In this document: positions 16,826 through 25,317 of the stretch, piece by piece
Layout of the letters: the number at the start of each line of letters is the position of its first letter
How positions within the stretch are numbered: the stretch's first letter is position 1
NCBI GenBank assembly: GCA_026983795.1
Contig: JALSTI010000246.1
Coordinates: 1 to 35,476, forward strand
Source of the DNA: Melioribacteraceae bacterium
Lineage (GTDB): Bacteria; Bacteroidota; Ignavibacteria; Ignavibacteriales; Melioribacteraceae
Direction of reading: 5' to 3'
Length of the DNA stretch: 35,476 nucleotides
Notes under the pieces: generated by a model
What the model saw: only the letters and a program-made list of their open reading frames with translations
The model's database searches: none
Told to the model about the DNA's origin: nothing
Position numbers and translations under genes: made by a program

Positions 16826-17716
16826 ATGTCTACTCAATCTTTTAGGATTAACACAAACGTTGGAGCTTTAAGAGCTTACAATTCGCTGGCTAAACTAAAC
16901 ACAATGGCCCAAAAAGCTCAATTACGATTGGCTAGTCAAAGAAGAATCAATAGCGTTGCCGATGATACATCGGGATTCAACGTTGGTAAATCTTTAGACG
17001 CTAAAGTAACTCAAATGCAAGCCGCTCAACGTAATGTTGGTTCTGCAAAAGATATGCTTGCCACGGCTGAAAGTCAGTTGATAAGCATAAAAGATATGAT
17101 TACCCAAATCAGAGGTAAAATAGCAGATTCTGCAAACCCGGTTAATGACAGTTCTGCAATTGCAAAAGACATTGTTGCAATCGGTAAAGAAATTGAAAGT
17201 GCATTTGCACAAACTAAATTTAACGATACCGATTTATTGGTTTCAACTTCAAGTGGTGCCGGTTCAGGCTTTACATTCCAGACCGGAGCATCTACATCGG
17301 ATACAATATCAATTACTTACGGTACCGACGGTACAGTTGATTTGGTTGGTTCCTCATCAACTAGTGACAGCGTTGTAAGTGGATTGAGTTCTGAAGTTGC
17401 ATCTGCTCTGGATGCTATTGTAGGGGTAACGGATGCCACAAGCATTGCAGCTCTTAATTTGGATAATTTTGAATCGGCTGTTGACGATGCACTTGGTGCA
17501 ATAGGTAACTATACACAAAGATTGGATGCTAAAGACCAATTCCTCAGCTCGGCAATACTTAATTCTCAATCTGCATACTCCAGACTCTTCGACGCAGATA
17601 TGGCCTTGGAGCAATTGAATGCTACAAAAGCTCAAATAGGAGCTCAATCGGCTACAGCAATGTATGCTCAATTGAACTTCGCTCCACAACAAGTATTGCA
17701 ATTATTCAGAGGTTAG
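16826..17716 (+). CDS. fliC: Flagellin
   Basis: The 296-residue protein has conserved flagellin ends. The N-terminus has RINTNVGALRAYNSLAKLN and RRINSVADDTSGFNVGKSLD (D0/D1). The C-terminus ends with the usual heptad helix, ALEQLNATKAQIGAQSATAMYAQLN then FAPQQVLQLFRG. The central part (about 135-205) is short and rich in Ser, Thr, Gly and Asp, offering many possible O-glycosylation sites. Flagellin is exported by the flagellar type III system and polymerises into the filament with FliD as cap. Regulation is visible: a sigma28-type promoter, a structured leader and a very strong SD (GGAGG). A 10 bp hairpin follows the stop. Its position right after the glycosyltransferase block suggests it is their acceptor. 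Confidence 0.96.
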   Translation: MSTQSFRINTNVGALRAYNSLAKLNTMAQKAQLRLASQRRINSVADDTSGFNVGKSLDAKVTQMQAAQRNVGSAKDMLATAESQLISIKDMITQIRGKIADSANPVNDSSAIAKDIVAIGKEIESAFAQTKFNDTDLLVSTSSGAGSGFTFQTGASTSDTISITYGTDGTVDLVGSSSTSDSVVSGLSSEVASALDAIVGVTDATSIAALNLDNFESAVDDALGAIGNYTQRLDAKDQFLSSAILNSQSAYSRLFDADMALEQLNATKAQIGAQSATAMYAQLNFAPQQVLQLFRG

Positions 17717-17736
17717 TAGTATATCTCTTAAACTCG

Positions 17737-17763
17737 GCTCTTCCGGCTTTGGCCCGGAAGAGC
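17737..17763 (+). terminator. Strong hairpin between flagellin and fliS genes
   Basis: GCTCTTCCGG (17737-17746) and CCGGAAGAGC (17754-17763) form a perfect 10 bp stem with a 7 nt loop. The following sequence is ATTTAATTTTC, a broken T-tract. It probably ends or attenuates most flagellin transcripts and stabilises the mRNA 3' end, while some read-through reaches fliS. Confidence 0.8.
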
Positions 17764-17796
17764 ATTTAATTTTCTAATTGTTGTTATTAAATAAGG

Positions 17797-18147
17797 GTGA
17801 AAAAAATGTTCCAATCTTCTGCAGCTTTGAAAAGAAATTACAGATTAGACGGCGCTTCGGTTTACTTGGCCAATGATATTAACGAAGCCACACCGGAAAA
17901 ATTATTAATAAAAGTGATGGATTATGCGATAATGCATAGTAAAAGAGGAAACCTTGAGAATACGAATAAAGCATTAAACTTGTTATTAAGTTCGTTACGT
18001 TACGACAATGATGAAGCCGCAAAAGTATCTATTGGTTTGAAAAAATTATACGATTATTGTCAAGATGAAATGAGAAATAAAAACTATGGTATGGTCACTA
18101 AAATTTTAAGTGAATTACGCGAGGCTTGGTTGAGAATACTTGAATAG
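17797..18147 (+). CDS. fliS: Flagellin export chaperone FliS
   Basis: The 116-residue protein has the length and all-helical layout of FliS. It has the family's typical early stretch, NEATPEKLLIKVMDYAIMHSK, and central helices about 50-90 with LLLSSLRYD. FliS binds the disordered C-terminus of flagellin in the cytoplasm to stop early polymerisation and escort it to the export gate. The order flagellin-fliS-fliD is close to the common fliC/fliD/fliS clusters. AGGGTG lies 7-12 nt before the ATG. Confidence 0.9.
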   Translation: MKKMFQSSAALKRNYRLDGASVYLANDINEATPEKLLIKVMDYAIMHSKRGNLENTNKALNLLLSSLRYDNDEAAKVSIGLKKLYDYCQDEMRNKNYGMVTKILSELREAWLRILE

Positions 18148-18179
18148 AGTAGAAGTAGATCTTTAAATGGGAGGAAAAT

Positions 18180-19586
18180 ATGGATCTTTTAAGTGCATCG
18201 GGAATTGAAAGTTTAATTAGCAGTTACCGGTTGTACGAAAATGCTAAAAGGGTAAAACCACTGGAGACCAGAAAACAAAAAATTTCCGATTTATCCAGTG
18301 CTTGGGGTACTTTAAAAACAAAACTGTCTTCACTTAAATCAATTCTCGAAAGTTTAAAAAGTACGGATTCGGATTCAATTTTTAATTCAAAAACAGCCGA
18401 CGTTTCCGATTCGGATTATCTTACAGCTACGGCTACAAACAACGCTATTGTTGGAACGTATGCTATAAGAATAAATCAGTTGGCTCAATACGATTCCGTT
18501 GTATCCGATACGAAAACATCGGATTCGGCATCCGGTGTACAAGCCGGAACTCTTTCGTTCCGTGTACAATCCGGTAGTTTTGACAGTACAATAGAAATAA
18601 CTACTACCGGTAGCGAAACCTACAGTGAATTAATGACCAAAATAAGCGACGCTATTAACGAAGCAAGTGACGGTTCGGTGACCGCATCGGTTTTTTCTCC
18701 GACTACAGGCAACACTAAACTCTCAATAACAGCCGGAAGCAGCGGTAAAGATAATGAAATTACGTTAACCGATGTTACCGGTAATGCTTTAGATTCCGTC
18801 GGTCTTAATCTTTCTACAAGAACCCTGGCGGGAACCGATGGCTCGGCAGGATATATTTATGCCGAAGATGCATTAAATGCCAAATTAAATTTTAACGGTA
18901 TTGATGTGGAAAGAAGTTCAAATACTATTAACGATTTAATTACCGGCGTTACCCTGATTTTGAAGAAACAATTGGATACGGGAGTTCCTACGATTAATGT
19001 AACTATTGATTTTAATTTGAAAAATATTCAGGATAAAATAAACGAATTTATAGATAAATTTAACCAAGCATACAAGTATATTAAAGATAATTATAATTCA
19101 ACTAAAGAAAAACGAGGAATATTTACCGGTAATAATAATGCTTCTAATTTAAAACAAAAATTAAGCTCGGAAGTTAGCACACAAGTTACAGGTTTAACTT
19201 CCGGTGCTTTATCGTATTTATCGGAAATCGGAGTTAAATTCGATCCGGAAAGCGGATTAAGTTTATCCGACTCATCAAAGCTTGAAGATGCAATAAAATC
19301 GAAACCGGATGAAGTAAAAGCATTATTTAACTCGTCAGACGGAATTGCAACCAGATTGTTCGATACGGTTGATGCATACGCTAAAACAAGCGGAGTAATA
19401 GATAATATAGTAGAGTCTTACGATAGCACGGTTTCCTACTTATCCGATAAAATAACTTACAGTAATGAAAGAATAGATAAAGGAGCGGAAATATTAAGGA
19501 AAAAATATGAAATGTTGCAATCTCAGCTTGCAACTTTAATAGCTAGTCAAAATTCATTATCTCAATTAAGCAACGGGTTCTTTTAA
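18180..19586 (+). CDS. fliD: Flagellar filament cap protein FliD (hook-associated protein 2)
   Basis: The 468-residue protein follows the FliD layout. The N-terminus has SGIESLISSYRLYENAKRVKPLE and a heptad-like helix with SSLKSILESLKS. The central domain is rich in beta strands, Ser, Thr and Gly (IRINQLAQYD, SITAGSSGKDNEITL). The C-terminal coiled-coil half has INEFIDKFNQAYKYIKDN and ends IASQNSLSQLSNGFF. FliD caps the filament and places flagellin subunits at the tip. GGGAGG is a strong SD just upstream. The stop TAA overlaps the ATG of the next small gene by one base, so the two are probably translated together. Confidence 0.94.
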   Translation: MDLLSASGIESLISSYRLYENAKRVKPLETRKQKISDLSSAWGTLKTKLSSLKSILESLKSTDSDSIFNSKTADVSDSDYLTATATNNAIVGTYAIRINQLAQYDSVVSDTKTSDSASGVQAGTLSFRVQSGSFDSTIEITTTGSETYSELMTKISDAINEASDGSVTASVFSPTTGNTKLSITAGSSGKDNEITLTDVTGNALDSVGLNLSTRTLAGTDGSAGYIYAEDALNAKLNFNGIDVERSSNTINDLITGVTLILKKQLDTGVPTINVTIDFNLKNIQDKINEFIDKFNQAYKYIKDNYNSTKEKRGIFTGNNNASNLKQKLSSEVSTQVTGLTSGALSYLSEIGVKFDPESGLSLSDSSKLEDAIKSKPDEVKALFNSSDGIATRLFDTVDAYAKTSGVIDNIVESYDSTVSYLSDKITYSNERIDKGAEILRKKYEMLQSQLATLIASQNSLSQLSNGFF

Positions 19587-19918
19587 TGGATACAAGTCTG
19601 GATTTTGAAATTAACAAATTAGAATCGTATTTTGACAACCTGGAAAATGCTTTAAATAACATAAGCGAAGATAATTTCGAAAAATGTATTAAAAGAATAA
19701 ATGCTAATGTTAATAAAATTTTCGAAACGAGAAGTGAATTAATTCAAAATAATTCATCCGAGATATTGAGACGCAGATCACAAAGCATGGAGGATAGGGT
19801 TAAACTAATATTACAGAAATTCGATAATATAATTGAGAAAAATAAAACCGAGCAAGTTAAAGTAAAAAACGATCTCGGCAAATTGTTGAATAAGAAAAAA
19901 TTAATTCATTATAAATAG
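19586..19918 (+). CDS. Small helical protein, possible FliT-like flagellar chaperone
   Basis: The 110-residue product is highly charged and predicted all-helical, with heptad-like patterns (LESYFDNLENALNNI, EDRVKLILQKFDNIIEK). No sequence motif proves its family. Position is the main clue: it starts within the stop codon of fliD, where fliT commonly lies, and FliT chaperones of FliD have this size and composition. FlgN, another small helical chaperone, is the main alternative. It is followed 8 bp later by the flgM-like gene. Confidence 0.6.
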   Translation: MDTSLDFEINKLESYFDNLENALNNISEDNFEKCIKRINANVNKIFETRSELIQNNSSEILRRRSQSMEDRVKLILQKFDNIIEKNKTEQVKVKNDLGKLLNKKKLIHYK

Positions 19919-19926
19919 GTAACATT

Positions 19927-20187
19927 GTGGAAATCAAAGGTCTTGGAAATAATCTGAATAAGTTGCATGACCAGTACAAAAAGCAAGGGTCGGCTAAAAA
20001 CGTTAAAAGTTCCGGCATAAAAGATAAAATTGAAATTTCTGAAGAAGCTAAACTTTTAAGCTCGCAAAATATTGACGGTCATGAAATTGAAAAAGTAAGA
20101 AGTAGAATTGATAACGGATTTTATAATTCGGATGAAGTTCTTAATAAAGTTGCAGAAGCAATTTTAAAAGAACTGAACAGAATGTAA
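19927..20187 (+). CDS. flgM: Anti-sigma28 factor FlgM
   Basis: The 86-residue protein ends in the typical FlgM sigma-binding region: DKIEISEEAKLLS (about 36-48) followed by KVRSRIDNGFYNSDEVLNKVAEAIL. The N-terminal half is Lys/Gly/Asn-rich and probably disordered, as in other FlgM proteins. FlgM holds FliA (sigma28) inactive until the hook-basal body is finished and FlgM is exported, so it would gate the flagellin promoter at 16679-16705. The start codon is GTG with only a weak ribosome site (AGGT), which suggests low or coupled translation from the upstream gene 8 bp away. Confidence 0.85.
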   Translation: MEIKGLGNNLNKLHDQYKKQGSAKNVKSSGIKDKIEISEEAKLLSSQNIDGHEIEKVRSRIDNGFYNSDEVLNKVAEAILKELNRM

Positions 20188-20197
20188 TTAATTGCCG

Positions 20198-20221
20198 GGC
20201 CGGTTAAATACCGGCCTTCTT
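20198..20221 (+). terminator. Terminator after flgM
   Basis: GGCCGGT (20198-20204) pairs with ACCGGCC (20210-20216) around a 5 nt loop, 11 nt after the flgM stop. TTCTT follows. It likely ends the flagellin-to-flgM transcript. Confidence 0.75.
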
Positions 20222-20297
20222 AAATTTAATATCAATTGTCCTTTTTTATCTTTCCTGTCTTAACAAAACATTAAAACTCTTAAAAATAGAATTCAAA

Positions 20298-20319
20298 TTA
20301 AACCGGTTAAACGGTTTAA
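20298..20319. promoter_or_regulatory. 8 bp dyad upstream of the histidine kinase gene
   Basis: TTAAACCG (20298-20305) and CGGTTTAA (20312-20319) are perfect inverted arms around GTTAAA. It lies 107 bp before the kinase start, between the flgM terminator and a TATAAT-like box at 20398-20403. No T-tract follows, so an operator is more plausible than a terminator. The regulator is unknown. Confidence 0.4.
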
Positions 20320-20425
20320 AAACAAATTCTATACAGTCAATTAGTTGCAAATATGTTACAAATTAACTAAAATAAAAAAATAAATTTCTTATTTTGGTAT
20401 AATAAAATACTGGCAATTACTTCTA

Positions 20426-21118
20426 ATGGATGATATTCATAATAACAAACTTAAATTGCTCGGCAAATTAGCCGCCGGTTTAACGCATGAAATCAGGAAT
20501 CCGCTTTCGGCGTTAAAATTAAATTTAGAATATTTGAATATGTCGATTGAGAATTTTAGCGAAGAGGACGCTGAATGTATCAAAGCTTCTATGGATGCCG
20601 TTGAAAGAATTCAAACCCTGGTTGATAATACTTTGGCATTTTCCCGTAAACCCAAAGATGATTACGGCATTTTTACGCTTAACTACATAATTAAACAAGC
20701 GGTTCAAATGGTACAAAGTACGGCTAACCGTAAGAATATAAAAATAGAAACATCGTTCAATTCAAAAATTCCTAAATTAAAGTTTAATAAAGATAAAATT
20801 TTACAAGTGGTTGTTAATTTACTCAGCAATGCCATCGAAGCAAGCTCTAAAAATTCGAACGTTGCCATTTCAACATACTTTTCCGAAAATAACGATCCGG
20901 TAATTGAAGTTAGAGACGAAGGAATTGGCATAAAAGAAATTGACAAGGAAAAAGTTTTTTCTGATTTTTATACCAATAAAGAAAACGGTACGGGTTTGGG
21001 GTTAAGTGTTTGTAAACAATTATTAGCCGAACACGGCGCCAGTATCGCTTTTGAAAGCGAACATAAAAAAGGAACCAAGTTTTTTGTCGTTTTTCCAAAA
21101 TCATTGATTGAGGGTTAA
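20426..21118 (+). CDS. Sensor-less cytoplasmic histidine kinase (NtrB/FlgS-like)
   Basis: The 230-residue protein contains only a transmitter. There is a HisKA dimerisation helix with the phospho-accepting H21 in LTHEIRNPLSALK, then the HATPase domain with N box VVNLLSNAIEAS, G1 VRDEGIGI and G2 NGTGLGLSV. There is no membrane segment and no PAS or GAF domain; the H box begins 20 residues from the start. It is followed one base later by the sigma54-activator regulator gene, its likely phosphotransfer partner. A soluble kinase paired with an NtrC-type regulator next to flagellar genes resembles FlgS/FlgR of Epsilonproteobacteria. What it senses is not visible. Confidence 0.87.
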   Translation: MDDIHNNKLKLLGKLAAGLTHEIRNPLSALKLNLEYLNMSIENFSEEDAECIKASMDAVERIQTLVDNTLAFSRKPKDDYGIFTLNYIIKQAVQMVQSTANRKNIKIETSFNSKIPKLKFNKDKILQVVVNLLSNAIEASSKNSNVAISTYFSENNDPVIEVRDEGIGIKEIDKEKVFSDFYTNKENGTGLGLSVCKQLLAEHGASIAFESEHKKGTKFFVVFPKSLIEG

Positions 21119-21119
21119 A

Positions 21120-22508
21120 ATGGTACCAAAAGTATTAATTATTGATGACGATAATCTCGTTTGTTTGTCGCTAAAAAAAGTATTAATAAAATTAGGATAC
21201 GACGTTGATATTTGTATGGACGGAGGAAAAGCGCTGGATATGGTTGAAATCCATCAACCCGATATAATTTTGCTTGATATATTTTTATCAACCCATAACG
21301 GACTGGATATATTAAAGGATTTACAACAGAAGTTCTTTCATATTCCCGTTATTATGATTACCGCATACTCGGATGTAAAAATTGCCGTCGAAGCCATGAA
21401 ACTGGGTGCATTCGATTTTATGCTGAAACCGATTGATATTGATCAATTAAGACTTTTACTTGATAAATGTGTTAACCATTTAAAACTCAAACAGGAAGTG
21501 GAAACTTTACATTCGTTACTAAACGAAGAAAATTTAACAAGAGAATATTTTGGAAAAAGCAAACCGATTGTTAGAGTGTTGAATACGGTTGAACAATTAG
21601 CCCAAAGCGAAGATACAACAATTTTACTTGAAGGTGAAAGCGGAACGGGAAAAGAAGTATTTGCCAAATATATTCATCAAATTAGTCCGAGGAAAAACAA
21701 AGTATTTATTCCCATTAACTGCGCTACAATTCCCAAAGAGCTTGCGGAAAGTGAATTGTTTGGGCACGAACGCGGAGCTTTTACGGGAGCTTCAAATAAA
21801 ACAAAACTTGGCAAATTTGAACTTGCTAACGGCGGAACAATATTGTTGGATGAAATTGGCGAGCTCGGTTTGGATATGCAAGTAAAGTTATTACGCGTGC
21901 TTCAAGAAAAGAAATTTTACAGAGTTGGCGGCGAAAGGGAAATTAGTGTTAATGTTCGTGTGCTGGCAGCCACGAATAAAAATCTTGAGAATGAAGTAAA
22001 AAAAGGAACGTTCAGAGAAGATTTATATTACAGATTGAACGTAGCTAAAGTAACTATTCCTTCCCTGCGGGAACGAAAAACGGATATTCCCATTTTAGCT
22101 TACTCGTTTATGAAACAGTACGCTCAAAAATTCAATAAAAATGTAAAAGGTATTTCCGACGAAGCCTTGGAATTAATGCAAAATTACAGTTGGAACGGAA
22201 ACATAAGAGAATTAAAAAATGCAATGGAAAGAGCGGTACTAACATTAAATTCCGATGAACTTAAACTGCAAAATTTTAATTTTTTGAAATTAAACGAAAA
22301 TATTAACGACGGCAGTACGGAATTCGAATTGAAGATTCCGCCGCAAGGCGTTAAAATGGATGTAGTCTTACGCTCATTAATCTTAAAAACTTTAGATATA
22401 ACAAAAGGGAACCAAGTACAAGCGGCAAAAGTGCTTGGGCTCTCTCGCTCCAAGTTACGTTACAGGATGGAACAGTTAGGAATAGAAGTTACAAAAACTA
22501 TATCTTAA
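21120..22508 (+). CDS. NtrC-family sigma54-dependent response regulator (FlgR/FleR-like)
   Basis: The 462-residue protein has three parts. The receiver (1-120) has D10/D11, phospho-acceptor D53, T81 and K103. The AAA+ domain (about 140-370) has Walker A GESGTGKE (172-179), the sigma54-contacting GAFTGA loop (219-224) and Walker B ILLDEIGE (241-248). The C-terminal Fis-type HTH has [21 protein letters not shown]. The frame extends to a TTG at 21108, but the ATG at 21120 has GAGGG 6 nt upstream and gives the standard receiver start. It should activate sigma54 promoters when phosphorylated by the adjacent kinase. Flagellar genes are likely targets by context. No convincing -24/-12 site was found in this window. 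The gene converges with the large minus-strand operon, only 20 bp away. Confidence 0.92.
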   Translation: MVPKVLIIDDDNLVCLSLKKVLIKLGYDVDICMDGGKALDMVEIHQPDIILLDIFLSTHNGLDILKDLQQKFFHIPVIMITAYSDVKIAVEAMKLGAFDFMLKPIDIDQLRLLLDKCVNHLKLKQEVETLHSLLNEENLTREYFGKSKPIVRVLNTVEQLAQSEDTTILLEGESGTGKEVFAKYIHQISPRKNKVFIPINCATIPKELAESELFGHERGAFTGASNKTKLGKFELANGGTILLDEIGELGLDMQVKLLRVLQEKKFYRVGGEREISVNVRVLAATNKNLENEVKKGTFREDLYYRLNVAKVTIPSLRERKTDIPILAYSFMKQYAQKFNKNVKGISDEALELMQNYSWNGNIRELKNAMERAVLTLNSDELKLQNFNFLKLNENINDGSTEFELKIPPQGVKMDVVLRSLILKTLDITKGNQVQAAKVLGLSRSKLRYRMEQLGIEVTKTIS

Positions 22509-22528
22509 AATAATCGGATGTAATAATT

Positions 22529-23515
22529 TTATTTATGACTGCCGAAATATTTCATAAATTGAACTCTTTCGTACAACGCAGGATCTTTAACGTTTTTATA
22601 ACTTAACTTACCTTTAAAGTCCGCCAGTGATTCATAACCTTTTCTGTTCATCCAATCTTCCAACTCCTTTAACATTACTCCTATTTGTTCAGGACCGTGT
22701 TTGTATAGTGTGGAAGCAATCTGGACAGCGGTGGCTCCGGCTAATAATTGCTTGATAACTCCGGCTCCGTCATGCACGCCTGTAGAAGCAACCAAATCGC
22801 ACTCAACTCTATCGGATAGCATTGCAATCCAACGTAGCGGTAAGGAAATATCTTGTGGATTACTTAACACATAAGTGGAAATTAGTTTTTCGTCTTCTAT
22901 ATCAAAGTCCGGCGCAAAGAATTTATTGAATAATACCAAACCTTTTATATCGGTTTTAGATAAGTTAATAATCATCGTTGCAAGGTTCGAAAAATAGTGA
23001 CTTATTTTAAGTGTTACGGGCACGCTTACTTGATCCAGAACTTTTTGTACAATACTAAAATATAACTTTTCGTTTTCTTCGCAAGTTCTGTTAAAATTGG
23101 ATGGAAGCAAGAACATATTTAATTCGATGGCATCAACGCCCACACTTTCCATCTGTTTAGCAAAATAAATCCATTCATGATCGGACATACAATTGATACT
23201 TCCTAAAACGGGAATGTTAACATGTCTTTTCAGTTCTAAAAGAAGATCCAAATATTCGTCAACATTATGCTGTTTTACTCTGGCATCGAAATAATCAAAT
23301 AAAGCTTCGTCGTAGCCTTCTTTTACGGCTTGTTTAATTTCGTGATCGGCTTCCAAAAATATTTCTTCTTCAAAAATTGACCGAAGAACGACGGCGGCAA
23401 CACCGTTTTCCTCCAGTTTTTTAATGCTATCAACATTATCCGTTAATGTTGAACTTGAAGCAATAATTGGGTTTTTTAATTTATAACCTAAATAGTTTGT
23501 TGATAAATCAGCCAT
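22529..23515 (-). CDS. Dihydroorotate-dehydrogenase-like FMN protein without the catalytic base
   Basis: The 328-residue TIM barrel starts with LSTNYLGYKLKNPIIASSS, typical of class 1 DHOD and PreA. FMN contacts are kept: VTLKIS (Lys), and the late VASTGVHDGAGVIKQLLAGATAVQI. The catalytic loop that reads N-L-S-C-P-N in class 1A or N-I-S-S-P-N in class 2 is here ELNMFLLPSN, so the Cys/Ser base is absent and orotate chemistry is unlikely. It lacks the C-terminal ferredoxin domain of PreA. It is the last gene of the Mrp/Nuo operon, 2 bp after the NuoI-GltD fusion gene. The pairing of a GltD-like and a DHOD-like protein recalls the PreT/PreA enzyme. I infer a redox partner or assembly role for the complex; the substrate is unknown. 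Confidence 0.85.
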   Translation of the reverse strand: MADLSTNYLGYKLKNPIIASSSTLTDNVDSIKKLEENGVAAVVLRSIFEEEIFLEADHEIKQAVKEGYDEALFDYFDARVKQHNVDEYLDLLLELKRHVNIPVLGSINCMSDHEWIYFAKQMESVGVDAIELNMFLLPSNFNRTCEENEKLYFSIVQKVLDQVSVPVTLKISHYFSNLATMIINLSKTDIKGLVLFNKFFAPDFDIEDEKLISTYVLSNPQDISLPLRWIAMLSDRVECDLVASTGVHDGAGVIKQLLAGATAVQIASTLYKHGPEQIGVMLKELEDWMNRKGYESLADFKGKLSYKNVKDPALYERVQFMKYFGSHK

Positions 23516-23517
23516 TG

Positions 23518-25308
23518 TTATTTATCCTCTTTTAATATGAATTTTTCAATTCCCTTTACGGCGTTAAAACCGTCTGCTATGGCGCCAATTGCATCAGCTC
23601 TTCTGTTTGCAATATCGCCTCCGGCAAATAACCAGGGGATACTTGTTTGCCGGTCTTCATTTACTACAATTCTTCCGCGGTTTATTTCCAATTTTTCTTT
23701 AATGTCATCCGGTAAGAAGGAATAATCGGCCTCTTGACCTATTGCACCAATTACAGTTGTTACTTCTAAAATATGTTCATCGCCTTCAATTATTTTCGGT
23801 CTTGGTCTACCGCCTTTAGGATCCGGAATCATTTCCGCATTTGCGTATTTTATTGCTTTTACTTTATTGTTTTCATCCGTAATAATTTCCAGGGGTATTG
23901 CTTGCGGATGAATAATAACGCCTTCGTCTTCAGCTCCCTCAATTTCCTCCCAATCGGCCGGCATATCCTCAACTCGTCTTCTATATAAAATTGTAACTTC
24001 GGCTCCTAACCTTCTTGATACACGGGCGGCATCAATAGCAACATTACCTCCTCCAATTACTACAACTTTATCACCAATCTCTATATGTTTTTCTCTGTTA
24101 ATTTCCCTTAAAAAATTAATAGCTTGGATAGAGCCGGAGGCATCTTCGCCGGTTATTCCAAGTTTATAAGGAACTTCAAAGCCGATACCGATATAAACAG
24201 CTTCGTGATGCTGTCTGATTTCATCGAATGAAATATCTTTTCCAACTTTAGTATTAAATTTAATTTCTACGCCAATACTTTGCAAGTATTCAATTTGTTT
24301 ATCTAAACTATCCAATGGTAATCGGTATTTGGGAATTCCATACATAATCATACCGCCGGCGTGTTCTTTTGCTTCATAAACCATAACATTAAACCCTCTC
24401 ATTGCCAGGTAATAGGCAGCGGTTAATCCTCCGGGTCCGGCGCCGATAATTGCAACGGAGTGACCGTTCGGCGGAAGGATAGTAGGATTTACAATTTCTT
24501 CAATCATTTTTTCATTTTCCACGGTTTCGGTGGCATAACGTTTTAGCCAACGTATTGCTATCGGTTCGCCTCTTTTTGTGAATGCGCAAATTTCTTCGCA
24601 ACGTCTTGTACAAACTTTACCGCATGTTTCACCCAACGGGTTATTATCGTAAATTATTTTGACCGCCATTTTATCATCGCCGCGAGCTATGGCGTTTATA
24701 TACTCGGGTATATGCATATGAACAGGGCAATTTTCCGTACAAATTCCGCAACCCAAACATCGTGCAGCTTCAGTACGGGCTTCTTCTTCGTTATAACCTA
24801 ATACAACTTCGGCAAACGATTTAACGCGTTCTTGTCCTTCAAGTTCTCTCATGGGTATGCGTTTGTAATCCAGGAGTGAATTACCGTTACTAATCCATGA
24901 TTTTCTATTTTGACCATCAGGGTTGTCGATACCGGGAATCAACAAGAACGAATTGGGGTCTTCGGAAACATACAAATAATCTTTAGTAAGACTTAATGAT
25001 CCGGTTGGACAGGAATCAACACATAAAGCGCACCAGCAGCATCTTCCGTTATCTACACGCGGTCTTAATCCCGAATCTCCCGGTCCAACTTCGAGACCTT
25101 CAATTTCAATCATATCAATTGCATGATTTTGACAGATTGTAGAGCATGTACCGCAACCGATGCATTCTTGTATGTCGTTAAAATGAAACCCGCGGTATCT
25201 GTCAGCCGCTTCTTTTTTCTTATACGGATATTGAACTGTATGCGGTTTTCTACCAGCTTGTTTTAAAGCGTTATATGGTGAAATAATTCCTTTTAGATTC
25301 AGTGCCAT
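23518..25308 (-). CDS. NuoI-GltD fusion: polyferredoxin plus FAD/NAD(P)H oxidoreductase
   Basis: The 596-residue protein fuses a NuoI/MbxN-like ferredoxin (1-110) to a GltD-like module. NuoI part: RYRGFHF, then clusters C49/C52/C55/C59 and C90/C93/C96/C100. The GltD-like part has CLGCGICTENCP (C184, C187, C190, C194), and C229/C233/C237/C241, the last two quartets typical of GltD/NfnB/PreT. The FAD site is IIGAGPGGLTAAY (287-299) and the NAD(P) site VIGGGNVAIDAARVSRR from about 417, followed by LYRRR. It ends with the flavin-contact FAGGDIA. So FAD, nucleotide binding and about four FeS clusters sit in one chain that can dock through its NuoI end. It follows nuoD by 9 bp. It is probably the electron-input (or output) arm of the membrane complex. 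Trailing Arg residues hint at NADPH, but this is not certain. Confidence 0.9.
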   Translation of the reverse strand: MALNLKGIISPYNALKQAGRKPHTVQYPYKKKEAADRYRGFHFNDIQECIGCGTCSTICQNHAIDMIEIEGLEVGPGDSGLRPRVDNGRCCWCALCVDSCPTGSLSLTKDYLYVSEDPNSFLLIPGIDNPDGQNRKSWISNGNSLLDYKRIPMRELEGQERVKSFAEVVLGYNEEEARTEAARCLGCGICTENCPVHMHIPEYINAIARGDDKMAVKIIYDNNPLGETCGKVCTRRCEEICAFTKRGEPIAIRWLKRYATETVENEKMIEEIVNPTILPPNGHSVAIIGAGPGGLTAAYYLAMRGFNVMVYEAKEHAGGMIMYGIPKYRLPLDSLDKQIEYLQSIGVEIKFNTKVGKDISFDEIRQHHEAVYIGIGFEVPYKLGITGEDASGSIQAINFLREINREKHIEIGDKVVVIGGGNVAIDAARVSRRLGAEVTILYRRRVEDMPADWEEIEGAEDEGVIIHPQAIPLEIITDENNKVKAIKYANAEMIPDPKGGRPRPKIIEGDEHILEVTTVIGAIGQEADYSFLPDDIKEKLEINRGRIVVNEDRQTSIPWLFAGGDIANRRADAIGAIADGFNAVKGIEKFILKEDK

Positions 25309-25317
25309 TGTATTTAC

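Noticed and set aside
20411-20425. Sigma54 -24/-12 promoter (TGGCA) before the histidine kinase
   Set aside because: The -12 TTGC element is missing, and the site would lie within about 15 bp of the start codon.
21108-21119. TTG start at 21108 for the response regulator
   Set aside because: It overlaps the kinase stop, and the ATG at 21120 has GAGGG at good spacing and gives a standard receiver N-terminus.
22529-23515. Classical dihydroorotate dehydrogenase (pyrD)
   Set aside because: The catalytic Cys/Ser loop is ELNMFLLPSN, and the context is a redox membrane complex, not pyrimidine genes.
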